Origin: Saprospiraceae bacterium | GTDB taxonomy: Bacteria; Bacteroidota; Bacteroidia; Chitinophagales; Saprospiraceae | Direction: 5' to 3' | DNA: 9,686 bases | Assembly: GCA_025455635.1 (NCBI GenBank) | Contig: JALOMF010000121.1 | Span: 1-9,686, forward strand | Shown here: one piece after another, positions 1 through 5,776 of the stretch | Layout of the letters: every line of letters begins with the position of its first letter | Numbering within the stretch: position 1 is the first letter of the stretch | Made by a program: the position numbers and the translations under genes | Notes under the pieces: model-generated | Told to the model about the DNA's origin: nothing | Databases searched by the model: none | The model's input: the letters and a program-made list of their open reading frames with translations, nothing else

Positions 1-770
1 GCATCCCGTACCCCAAGTACGGCGTGGCCGAAGATGCGACGGAAGCATTGCGGATAGCGAACGAAATCAGCTACCCCGTGCTCGTGCGCCCAAGCTACGT
101 GCTCGGCGGCCAGGACATGCGCATCGTCATCAACGACAAGGAACTGGAGCACCACGTGCTTTCCATTTTCAAACATGCGCCCGATAACAAGGTGCTCGTT
201 GACCACTTCCTCGACCGGGCCAAAGAGGCCGAAATTGATTGCATCTGCGACGGCGACGAAGTACACGTGATGGGCATCATGGAGCATATCGAGCCAGCGG
301 GCATCCACTCTGGCGACAGCAACGCCGTGCTACCTACCTACAGCCTCTCGGTGGATGTGGTGAACACGATGGTAGAATACGCCGAAAAACTCGCCAAAGC
401 CTTGAATATCAAGGGCTTGATGAACGTGCAGTTCGCCATCAAGGGCGAGACGGTCTATGTCATCGAAGCGAACCCACGGGCCAGCCGCACAACACCGTTC
501 ATTGCGAAAGCATACGGTGTACCCTACCTGAAAATCGCCACGAAGGTGATGCTGGGTACGCACAAATTGAAGGATTTCGTCATCAAGCCGCAGCCCAAGG
601 GCTATGCCATCAAGGTGCCAGTGTTCTCGTTCAACAAGTTCCCGGAAGTGAGCAAGGACCTGGGGCCAGAGATGAAATCAACGGGCGAGGCGATACAGTT
701 CATACGGGACTTGAGCGACCCCTTCTTTAGGGAATTGGACAAGAACAGGAATATGTACCTCACAAGGTAA
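1..770 (+). CDS. carB: Carbamoyl-phosphate synthase large subunit, C-terminal part (5' end outside window)
   Basis: Cytoplasmic enzyme making carbamoyl phosphate from glutamine-derived ammonia, bicarbonate and two ATP for pyrimidine and arginine synthesis. The frame is open from base 3, so this is a fragment truncated by the window edge; the GTG at 24 is internal, not a start. About 255 residues remain, all from the second ATP-grasp half. They show the ATP-binding stretch YPVLVRPSYVLGGQ, then VLVDHFLDRAKE, the block IMEHIEPAGIHSGDS, and the metal/ATP-binding EANPRASRTTPF. The protein stops right after GPEMKSTGEAIQF and a tail ending RNMYLTR, so the roughly 130-residue MGS-like allosteric domain found at the end of E. 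coli CarB is absent. From what I recall of the family, shortened CarB proteins of about 940-950 residues are usual in many Bacteroidota. It ends 61 bases before the antitoxin gene. Identity is very sure. Confidence 0.97.
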   Translation, partial: IPYPKYGVAEDATEALRIANEISYPVLVRPSYVLGGQDMRIVINDKELEHHVLSIFKHAPDNKVLVDHFLDRAKEAEIDCICDGDEVHVMGIMEHIEPAGIHSGDSNAVLPTYSLSVDVVNTMVEYAEKLAKALNIKGLMNVQFAIKGETVYVIEANPRASRTTPFIAKAYGVPYLKIATKVMLGTHKLKDFVIKPQPKGYAIKVPVFSFNKFPEVSKDLGPEMKSTGEAIQFIRDLSDPFFRELDKNRNMYLTR

Positions 771-777
771 AACCTTG

Positions 778-801
778 GTTTTGGGAAACTTTGCCCAAAA
801 C
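778..801 (+). terminator. Possible intrinsic terminator after carB
   Basis: A perfect 8-bp stem GTTTTGGG (778-785) / CCCAAAAC (794-801) with an 8-base loop starts 7 bases after the carB stop codon. The downstream sequence is only moderately T-rich (GTTTAACTTTATT), so termination may be weak. The hairpin overlaps the proposed promoter of the toxin-antitoxin module. Confidence 0.45.
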
Positions 802-812
802 GTTTAACTTTA
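780..812 (+). promoter_or_regulatory. Candidate promoter of the toxin-antitoxin operon
   Basis: A TTTG at 780-783 lies 21 bases before TAACTTTA (805-812). This resembles the Bacteroidota primary-sigma pattern TTTG...TAnnTTTG, with the last G changed to A. A start of transcription near 818 would give a leader of about 14-23 bases to either antitoxin ATG (832 or 841). No operator palindrome of the kind often bound by antitoxins is visible apart from the terminator-like hairpin. The call is an inference from short motifs. Confidence 0.35.
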
Positions 813-831
813 TTGCCTAAAACATTGCATC

Positions 832-1173
832 ATGGGCAGTATGATAGAGCATAAACTTCATTTGATTCAGCAAATTTCGGTCATTGACAACGCCAATGAG
901 TTGGAGGCTTTTTTGGAAAAGGAGTTGGGGGAGATAAAGGCGAAGAAGGGTGGGAAAGCAATCAAAGCCTCGCCAAAAAAGAATAACAAGAAGTTGACTT
1001 ATGAAGATTTAGAAGCTCGAGCAATGAAGCCTATGCGAAAATTTGATGAAAAAGCCATTATGGAAGAGCAAGGCTGGACAGGTAAACATGACAAGGAAGG
1101 AATCATGCGATTGATAAAAGAAATGAATGTCCAAGAACCCATTGAAGAACTACTCGCCTTGCTTACAAAATGA
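832..1173 (+). CDS. Putative antitoxin of a VapBC-like type II toxin-antitoxin module
   Basis: A 113-residue protein directly upstream of the PIN toxin. Its TGA stop overlaps the toxin ATG (ATGA, 1170-1173), the usual coupled antitoxin-toxin order. From position and overlap I infer that it binds and neutralises the toxin and may repress the operon. Visible parts: a helical N-terminus (residues 5-36), a lysine-rich, probably disordered linker (37-54), and a C-terminal segment from KLTYEDLE to the end with an acidic, leucine-rich tail (QEPIEELLALL, 101-111) that could dock on the toxin. I cannot place it in a named DNA-binding family such as AbrB, RHH or Phd. An in-frame ATG at 841 is an alternative start. 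G+C is low (22 of 60 bases in 841-900) compared with neighbouring genes, which suggests horizontal acquisition. Confidence 0.75.
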   Translation: MGSMIEHKLHLIQQISVIDNANELEAFLEKELGEIKAKKGGKAIKASPKKNNKKLTYEDLEARAMKPMRKFDEKAIMEEQGWTGKHDKEGIMRLIKEMNVQEPIEELLALLTK

Positions 1174-1607
1174 AATACGTTTTCGATACAAACATACTTG
1201 TCCACTATATCCGGGAGTCTCCAATCATGGCTAAAGTTGAGGAAAGCTTTCAACCTTTTAACCAAGGCAATATAACTTGGTTGTCGGCAGTTTCCATTGG
1301 GGAAATCCGCTCTTTTGCGATGCAAGCTAAGTGGGGTCCTAACCGGATTTTTCGTTTGGAAAATCTCATCAAAAGGTTGCTCATTTTGGATGTCAACATC
1401 GAAGAACTCCACTACCGCTACGCCGAAATTGACGCCTTCAGCCAAGGCAGACACCCCACTATACCCTCCAATTTCTCCGCCCGAAACATGGGCAAAAATG
1501 ATTTGTGGATTGCCGCCACCGCCTCCCTTTTGGAAGGCACCCTACTCACCACCGACAGCGATTTCAACCATTTGGAAGATATTTTCTTGAGCGTAAAAAG
1601 CTTTTAA
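1170..1607 (+). CDS. PIN-domain ribonuclease toxin (VapC-like)
   Basis: A 145-residue single-domain PIN protein, the usual VapC size. Family members are Mg/Mn-dependent RNases that cut specific RNAs and stop growth when the antitoxin is lost. The four expected acidic residues are all present: D6 (YVFDTNIL), E45 (SIGEIRS), D111 (GKNDLWIAA) and D129 (TTDSDF), so the protein looks catalytically intact. The ATG overlaps the end of the upstream antitoxin gene, indicating one operon with translational coupling. It ends 14 bases from the stop of the converging histidine kinase gene, with no terminator between them. Base composition (about 47% G+C in 1261-1320) is below that of the flanking housekeeping genes. 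RNA target unknown. I am sure of the PIN fold and fairly sure of the toxin role. Confidence 0.93.
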   Translation: MKYVFDTNILVHYIRESPIMAKVEESFQPFNQGNITWLSAVSIGEIRSFAMQAKWGPNRIFRLENLIKRLLILDVNIEELHYRYAEIDAFSQGRHPTIPSNFSARNMGKNDLWIAATASLLEGTLLTTDSDFNHLEDIFLSVKSF

Positions 1608-1621
1608 CCATTGCACTTTGG

Positions 1622-3556
1622 CTAGCTTGCCATCACTGGCAGCGAAAAACTAAAAGTGCTTCCTTTCCCCGCCTTGCTCTCCACCCAAATACGCCCCCCC
1701 TGCGCCTGCACAAACTCCTTGGAAATGGCCAAACCCAAGCCAGTACCCTTGGTCTTGTCACCTGCTGCCCGCCGATAGGGCTGAAAAAGCTTCCGCTGCT
1801 CCTCCTCACTGATGCCGGGGCCTTTGTCCGTCACCGAAAACTTTACTGCGCCGTTTTGTTTTTCAACACTGATTTGGATGGTCTCGTTTTCTGGCGAATA
1901 GCGCACGGCATTCGTCAACAGGTTGACGAGTACGGCGGTAGTCTTGTGCAGGTCAATGTTCAAGCTCGGCAGGTCGGGCGCTATTTGCTGTATGATGCTG
2001 ATGCTTTTTTCTGCGATAAAAGTCTTGACATTGTCCAGCGAGCGCAGCACAATGGTTTCTGGCTGGGTGCTTTCCAGTTCCAGTTGCAGTTGCCCGGTCT
2101 CGATGCGGCTGATGTCCAGAATCTCGTTCACCATTTTCAAAATGCGGGAAGTGTTCAGTCGGATGGTGCCCGTGAGGTCCCATTGTTCGCTGTTCAGCTG
2201 GCCGATGCGCTCGTCTTCGAGCAGTTTCACGCTCATGTCAATGGCAGCGATGGGCGTTTTCAGCTCGTGCGAGAGCGTGGCCATGAAATTGGTTTTGGCC
2301 AAGTCCTGCTCCTTCAGCTCCGTCACGTTTTTCAGGATGACGACGTAGCCCACGCTCGTCGGGGCGTCCTGGTCGTCGTTGGGGCTTTCGATGCGCAGCA
2401 GGTCCTTGTTGAAATACTGCCGCTTGCCGTCCTTGTCAATGCTCACGGCGGGGAAGGTTCGACTGCTTTTCACTTCATTGTTCAGCACTTCCTTCAGCAG
2501 GTTTTGCAGTAGCTGGTGCTGCCGGGAAAGCTGGCGGGCGCTCTGGCCAATCAGGTCTGCCTCCTGCAAGCCGAGCAATTCGAGTGCCGGAGGGTTCACA
2601 AAGAGAATATTCTTGTTATCATCAAGGCCGATGATGGCCTCGTTCATGCGGCTGACGATGGTCTCGGTGCGCCGTTTTTCGCTCAAAACTTGCGACATGT
2701 TGATGTTCTCGTACTCCTCCAGCTTTTCGGCCATGAGGTTGAACGACTTGGCCATTTCGCCGATTTCGTCGCCCGATTTTATCTCGATGCGCTCGCTGTA
2801 GTTCTTGCGGGCAATCTGCCGGATGCTCTCCGTCATGGACTGGATGGGGTCGGCCACGTAATTGGGGAAATAGTACATGGCGATGATGGCGAATACGAAA
2901 AACAAGGCTCCCAATATTATCATGCCCAAAGTCACCCTGTCCGCTATTTTAATGGCCTCGTCGGTGCGTTCGTGGATGGTCTGGTCGTTGAGGTTGTGCA
3001 CCGATTGCAGAATCTCGTCAATGTACCGCTTTTGCATGTAGAGGTCAACGGGCACTTCGTTTTTTTCCAGCATTTGCAGGAGGTTGACCTTGAAGTTTGC
3101 ATAGTCTTTTTTCAATTGATTGGTCAGTTCCTCCTCTTCCTTTGCTGTCACTTTTTTCAGCTGCATGTTGAGGTTCAGCTCGAAGTTATCGGAAGCCTTG
3201 CGCAGCTCCTGCCTGCGGTAAGATGGTGAGGAGTTCTCCAGTGCGATGGTCATCACCATGTCGTTCACGGCCTTCGACATGCCCTTGGTGTAGTTGATGG
3301 CTTGGTAGTTCTCCTGCATCATCAGGATGGCATTGGTGCTCGTGCGCTGCACGTAGTAGCCACCCAACATGCCCAGCAGCGTCACCACGGCGAATAGCAC
3401 CAGCAGTACCAGCTTGATTTTCGTGCGCAGGCGCAAGCTTTGCAGTTGCTCCCTAACGCCAGAGCGGGTCATGCCTGAGACAGACCTTGCGAAATGTACC
3501 GTTTTTCGACGGGACAGCCTCCACAACGACGGCACTTTATCCTTGATAACCGCCAT
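1622..3556 (-). CDS. Membrane sensor histidine kinase (HAMP-PAS-HisKA-HATPase), orphan
   Basis: An inner-membrane kinase that autophosphorylates a histidine and passes the phosphate to a response regulator. Numbered from the ATG at 3556 (644 residues): TM1 about 49-69 (LVLLVLFAVVTLLGMLGGYYV), a helical periplasmic sensor region, TM2 about 209-229, HAMP about 230-283, PAS about 294-413, HisKA with H430 in SHELKTP, then HATPase_c with N box (NLLTNAVRYSP), G1 (DKGPGI), F box and G2 (GTGLGLAI). All catalytic motifs are intact. The arrangement resembles the NtrY/KinE-like kinases common in Bacteroidota. No response regulator gene adjoins it. The start is uncertain: in-frame alternatives are ATG 3673 (683 residues), TTG 3682 and ATG 3472. 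I prefer 3556 because the extra 39 residues look low-information. About 48 charged residues still precede TM1. The signal sensed is unknown. Confidence 0.93.
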   Translation of the reverse strand: MAVIKDKVPSLWRLSRRKTVHFARSVSGMTRSGVREQLQSLRLRTKIKLVLLVLFAVVTLLGMLGGYYVQRTSTNAILMMQENYQAINYTKGMSKAVNDMVMTIALENSSPSYRRQELRKASDNFELNLNMQLKKVTAKEEEELTNQLKKDYANFKVNLLQMLEKNEVPVDLYMQKRYIDEILQSVHNLNDQTIHERTDEAIKIADRVTLGMIILGALFFVFAIIAMYYFPNYVADPIQSMTESIRQIARKNYSERIEIKSGDEIGEMAKSFNLMAEKLEEYENINMSQVLSEKRRTETIVSRMNEAIIGLDDNKNILFVNPPALELLGLQEADLIGQSARQLSRQHQLLQNLLKEVLNNEVKSSRTFPAVSIDKDGKRQYFNKDLLRIESPNDDQDAPTSVGYVVILKNVTELKEQDLAKTNFMATLSHELKTPIAAIDMSVKLLEDERIGQLNSEQWDLTGTIRLNTSRILKMVNEILDISRIETGQLQLELESTQPETIVLRSLDNVKTFIAEKSISIIQQIAPDLPSLNIDLHKTTAVLVNLLTNAVRYSPENETIQISVEKQNGAVKFSVTDKGPGISEEEQRKLFQPYRRAAGDKTKGTGLGLAISKEFVQAQGGRIWVESKAGKGSTFSFSLPVMAS

Positions 3557-3713
3557 GTTTGCCCGCCATTTGTTTTTTTCTTTTTGGGGTAAAAAACCAC
3601 CCTGCCCATTGTCCCGCTGGGGGGCTTTGGTGGGTTCAGTGCCTGCCGGAGCCTTTTGTACGTGTATTTTCATCAAAAACAAAAAAGCGATGTGAAGTGC
3701 TGAAATGGAGATT

Positions 3714-3721
3714 CAAATGTA
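3714..3721 (-). promoter_or_regulatory. Candidate -7 element upstream of the histidine kinase
   Basis: The minus strand reads TACATTTG, a full match to TAnnTTTG. No TTTG-like -33 box sits at the expected distance, so support is partial. Transcription from about 3708 would give a leader of about 35 bases to the ATG at 3673, or about 150 to the ATG at 3556. If confirmed, it would slightly favour the longer kinase. Confidence 0.3.
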
Positions 3722-3784
3722 TGAATCAATTCCAAATTCATTGCACCGCACATCGCCGGGTGTTAAGTTTGGTCAGTCGGGGCT

Positions 3785-3850
3785 GCGGGAGGCCTAGGTT
3801 TTGGGACCTATGGGAAAACTCGGTTTGGAGCTGGACGAATGGCCTCCCGC
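3785..3850. repeat. Perfect 10-bp inverted repeat enclosing a smaller hairpin
   Basis: GCGGGAGGCC (3785-3794) and GGCCTCCCGC (3841-3850) are exact inverted copies 46 bases apart. Next to the left arm lies a second hairpin, TAGGT (3795-3799) / ACCTA (3806-3810) with a 6-base loop. The element lies in the 344-base gap between the sigma factor stop and the preferred kinase start. On the minus strand no T-run follows it, so it is not a standard terminator for the sigma gene. The rest of the gap contains only the kinase -7 candidate and no convincing gene. A structured leader or small RNA, or a remnant of a repeat family, are possibilities. Confidence 0.6.
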
Positions 3851-3900
3851 TGTCGGTTTTTAGTTGTTGGCTTCCAGGGGTTGCGGGTAGCCGGTCACTA

Positions 3901-4425
3901 TCAGTTCAGGATGGTGGTATCGTAGGAATAGCTCTGCGTGATGGTCTGCATCAGCTTCTGCCTGGCGAAGAAAATGCGGCTTTTCACCGTGCCGATGGGC
4001 AGGTTCATGTCCTCAGCGATTTCCTCGTATTTGTAGCCCTCGAAGAAAAGCTGGAAAGGCTTGCGGTAAATATTGTCGAGTGTGTGCATGATGCCGTCCA
4101 GTTCTACCATCGTCATGTTGGAGTGGGCGCTGTTGTCCACGGCGTGGTTCTCGTTCACGAACACGTAGCTGTCGGCAGGCTCCGAGCTGGTCGCACGGTT
4201 CTTTTTCTTGCGATAAATATTGATGAAAGTGTTGCGCATGATGGTCGTCACCCAAGCACGGAAATTGGTGCCCGTCTCGAATTTCTCCTTGTTGCTGTAA
4301 GCGCGCATGGCGGTTTCTTGGATGAGGTCTTTGGCGTCCTCCAGGTTGTTGGTCAGCTTGTAAGCAAAGGGCAGCAACTTGTGCTGAAGGCTGCTGAAGT
4401 GGCAATTAAATTCGATGGTTGTCAT
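3901..4425 (-). CDS. ECF-type RNA polymerase sigma factor
   Basis: A 174-residue sigma-70 family protein with only regions 2 and 4, the hallmark of the ECF group. It directs RNA polymerase to a dedicated promoter set. Region 2 covers about residues 10-76, including LEDAKDLIQETAMRAY and FRAWVTTIMRNTFINIYRKKK (-10 recognition). A linker of about 30 residues follows. Region 4 covers about 112-160, with helix-turn-helix YEEIAEDMNLPIGTVKSRIF and RQKL. The ATG at 4425 gives the expected family length. No anti-sigma gene adjoins it, which is common in Bacteroidota, so how it is controlled cannot be read here. Upstream is a hydrophobic 28-codon ORF and downstream, in the same direction, the histidine kinase. 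Its target genes are unknown. Confidence 0.95.
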   Translation of the reverse strand: MTTIEFNCHFSSLQHKLLPFAYKLTNNLEDAKDLIQETAMRAYSNKEKFETGTNFRAWVTTIMRNTFINIYRKKKNRATSSEPADSYVFVNENHAVDNSAHSNMTMVELDGIMHTLDNIYRKPFQLFFEGYKYEEIAEDMNLPIGTVKSRIFFARQKLMQTITQSYSYDTTILN

Positions 4426-4488
4426 AATCTGAATTTAGGAATTATAAAACTGTTTTCGGAATGGCCGCTCTCTGGGGTCGGCGGAGTT

Positions 4489-4575
4489 TCAGGCGTTTTG
4501 CTCGTTGATGGTGGATAGCACCACGAGGAGCAGAAAAGCCAAAAACATGGTCAGAAAAAAAATAGCAACTGCCAT
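4489..4575 (-). CDS. Possible 28-residue single-span membrane microprotein upstream of the ECF sigma gene
   Basis: A short ORF on the minus strand, ATG at 4575, TGA at 4489-4491. It begins MAVAIFFLTMFLAFLLLVV and ends LSTINEQNA. That is one hydrophobic helix of about 18-20 residues with a short polar tail and no charged residue before the helix. It sits 63 bases upstream of the sigma factor ATG, in the same direction. The leader before its ATG is A-rich (CATCAATTCATCCCAA), as is usual in Bacteroidota. I do not recognise a family. It could be a real membrane microprotein in the sigma operon, a leader peptide, or chance. It lies in the 400-base gap between the sigma factor and the ABC ATPase; the rest of that gap is AT-rich, with a terminator at 4754-4774. 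Confidence 0.4.
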   Translation of the reverse strand: MAVAIFFLTMFLAFLLLVVLSTINEQNA

Positions 4576-4753
4576 TTGGGATGAATTGATGTTTGTTTGA
4601 TTTCGCTGTTGTCCCGCTCATTTGCGGTTACAAATCCCTGTATGCCAAACGCCGTTCCGCCGAAGCGATTTTTTTTATTTATTTTTATAAAACATTGATA
4701 AACAAATAATTGTGGTTCAAATATTTTTTTACCTAAATTCATAAAAAACAAAA

Positions 4754-4774
4754 ACCCTCTCAAAATGAGAGGGT
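4754..4774 (-). terminator. Strong intrinsic terminator of the ABC ATPase gene
   Basis: On the minus strand ACCCTCTCA and TGAGAGGGT form a perfect 9-bp stem with a 3-base loop, followed directly by TTTTTGTTTTTTAT. It starts 51 bases past the ATPase stop codon. The 5' arm is duplicated 12 bases further upstream (see the repeat at 4764-4797). Confidence 0.9.
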
Positions 4775-4797
4775 CGGATTTCATAATGAGAGGGTCG
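4764..4797. repeat. 13-bp direct repeat duplicating one arm of the terminator
   Basis: AATGAGAGGGTCG occurs at 4764-4776 and again at 4785-4797, 8 bases apart. In the minus-strand transcript this places two identical upstream arms before a single complementary arm, so two mutually exclusive stems are possible. It probably reflects a small duplication. Confidence 0.8.
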
Positions 4798-4825
4798 TTG
4801 AAGTTCATTGAGCCAATTGACCCGT

Positions 4826-5563
4826 TCACACCATCCCCGTCTTTTGCAAAATGGGCAATTGGCCACCGTAAGCCTTGGCGATGTTCTCGTCCGTGAAGGT
4901 CGTCTCCGTGTCGCCGCAAGCAATCAAGCGCTGGTTGACGAGGATGACCTTGTCGAAGTAGGAGCGCACGGTCGAGAGGTCGTGGTGAACCACCAGCAGC
5001 GTCTTACCCTCATCGGCCAGCTTGCGCAGGATGCCGATGATTTTCTCCTCCGTCGTGATGTCCACCCCCACGAAAGGCTCGTCGAGCATGAACACCCCAG
5101 CGCCTTGGCACAGTGCCCTCGCCAAGAACACCCGCTGCTGCTGCCCACCCGAAAGCTCCCCAATCTGGCGCTCTTTCAAGTGCTCGATGCCCACCTCCCG
5201 CAAGGCGGAAAGCGCAGCGGCCTCGTCCTGTTTGTCCAGCCGCTGGAGCAGTTTTTTGTGCGGGTAGCGGCCCATCAGCACGATGTCCATCACCGTGGCC
5301 GGGAAGTCCCAGTCCACATCGTCCTTTTGCGGCACGTACACGATGTTTTTGCGCTGCAATTCAGCCGCTTGGCCATCCACCAGAATCTGCCCGGCGTTCA
5401 TGTCCACCAGCCCAAGTATGGCCTTGAACAGCGTGGACTTGCCCGCCCCGTTCGGCCCGATGACGCCATAGACGTTGCCCGGCTCCAGGTCGAGGAAGAT
5501 ATTGGTGAGCACAATTTTTTTGTCGTAAGAAACCGACAAGCCCTTGATGGAGATGGCGTTCAT
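4826..5563 (-). CDS. ABC transporter ATP-binding protein, manganese/zinc/iron type
   Basis: The cytoplasmic ATPase of a metal-ion ABC importer (TroB/MntB/SitB/ZnuC group). The 245 residues carry every ABC motif: Walker A GPNGAGKST (36-44), Q-loop Q79, signature LSGGQ (137-141), Walker B VFMLDE (157-162) and switch histidine H194 (VVHHDLS). The Q-loop sequence VPQKDDVDWDFP followed by VLMGRYPH is typical of the Mn/Zn/Fe chelate family and is the reason for the substrate call; which metal cannot be decided. No permease or metal-binding lipoprotein gene is next to it: the gene begins at a divergent promoter region and ends at a strong terminator, so in this window it is a single-gene unit and its partners must be elsewhere. 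The ATG at 5563 fits the family's usual N-terminus (ISIKGLSVSYD). Confidence 0.95.
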   Translation of the reverse strand: MNAISIKGLSVSYDKKIVLTNIFLDLEPGNVYGVIGPNGAGKSTLFKAILGLVDMNAGQILVDGQAAELQRKNIVYVPQKDDVDWDFPATVMDIVLMGRYPHKKLLQRLDKQDEAAALSALREVGIEHLKERQIGELSGGQQQRVFLARALCQGAGVFMLDEPFVGVDITTEEKIIGILRKLADEGKTLLVVHHDLSTVRSYFDKVILVNQRLIACGDTETTFTDENIAKAYGGQLPILQKTGMV

Positions 5564-5570
5564 TGTTGAT

Positions 5571-5617
5571 GATTGTTAGGATTTTTAGATTGTTAGGATT
5601 GTTTGATTGTCGTTAGG
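5571..5617. repeat. Three degenerate copies of GATTGTTAGGA in the ABC ATPase leader
   Basis: GATTGTTAGGATT occurs exactly at 5571-5583 and 5588-5600, and a variant GATTGTCGTTAGGA at 5604-5617, with a period of 16-17 bases. The copies begin 7 bases upstream of the ATPase ATG (minus strand) and would lie in its untranslated leader if the promoter at 5630-5637 is real. They may be direct-repeat binding sites or just low-complexity sequence. Confidence 0.6.
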
Positions 5618-5629
5618 AGTGATGCGCTA

Positions 5630-5637
5630 CAAACTTA
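5630..5637 (-). promoter_or_regulatory. Candidate -7 element of the ABC ATPase gene
   Basis: The minus strand reads TAAGTTTG, an exact TAnnTTTG match, 66 bases upstream of the ATPase ATG. No clear TTTG -33 box is seen. A transcript starting near 5624 would carry the three GATTGTTAGGA copies in its leader. Confidence 0.35.
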
Positions 5638-5672
5638 CATGCTTTGGTGAAAACACTGCGACCACTCTACCA

Positions 5673-5735
5673 CCGTCCACCGTCCACCGTCAGCCGTCCA
5701 CCGTCCACCGTCCACCGTCAGCCGTCAGCCGTTCA
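5673..5735. repeat. Heptanucleotide tandem repeat array, 9 units
   Basis: Nine consecutive 7-base units: CCGTCCA (A) and CCGTCAG (B) in the order A A B A A A B B, then one variant CCGTTCA. It sits in the 213-base gap between the divergent ABC ATPase and rlmB genes and ends 41 bases before the rlmB ATG, just upstream of and possibly touching its promoter. Because 7 is not a multiple of 3, the array is open in more than one frame and produces repetitive spurious ORFs. Heptameric tandem repeats (STRRs) are known in intergenic DNA of some filamentous cyanobacteria. The resemblance is of type only, not of sequence. Confidence 0.95.
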
Positions 5736-5746
5736 CCAAATTTCCC

Positions 5747-5754
5747 TACCTTGC
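5747..5754 (+). promoter_or_regulatory. Candidate -7 element of rlmB
   Basis: TACCTTGC resembles the frequent Bacteroidota form TAnnTTTGc with one T missing. It lies 22 bases before the rlmB ATG, which would give a leader under 20 bases. The -33 region falls inside the heptamer array and shows no TTTG. Confidence 0.3.
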
Positions 5755-5776
5755 GGCTCAATTTTACAAATTCCGC

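Noticed and set aside
1596..1611. Near-palindrome around AAAAGCTTTT at the toxin stop codon
   Set aside because: It has no loop and few G-C pairs, so it cannot act as a hairpin terminator; chance in AT-rich sequence is the simpler reading.
3673..3753. 26-codon minus-strand ORF whose TGA overlaps the kinase ATG at 3673
   Set aside because: The overlap suggests coupling, but the peptide looks random and its start lies upstream of the best -7 element, so it would not be in that transcript.
3559..4518. Long plus-strand open frame of 319 codons opposite the sigma factor
   Set aside because: It is an antisense shadow of the G+C-rich sigma gene and intergenic DNA; the translation has no recognisable domain, while the minus strand encodes a clear ECF sigma factor.
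4650..4690. Plus-strand hairpin-like CGTTC...GAAGCG followed by a T-rich run
   Set aside because: The stem is imperfect with a bulge, and no plus-strand gene precedes it; the T-run is better seen as general AT-rich intergenic DNA.
5673..5735. CRISPR array
   Set aside because: Units are 7 bases long and directly adjacent, with no spacers, and there are no cas genes in the window.
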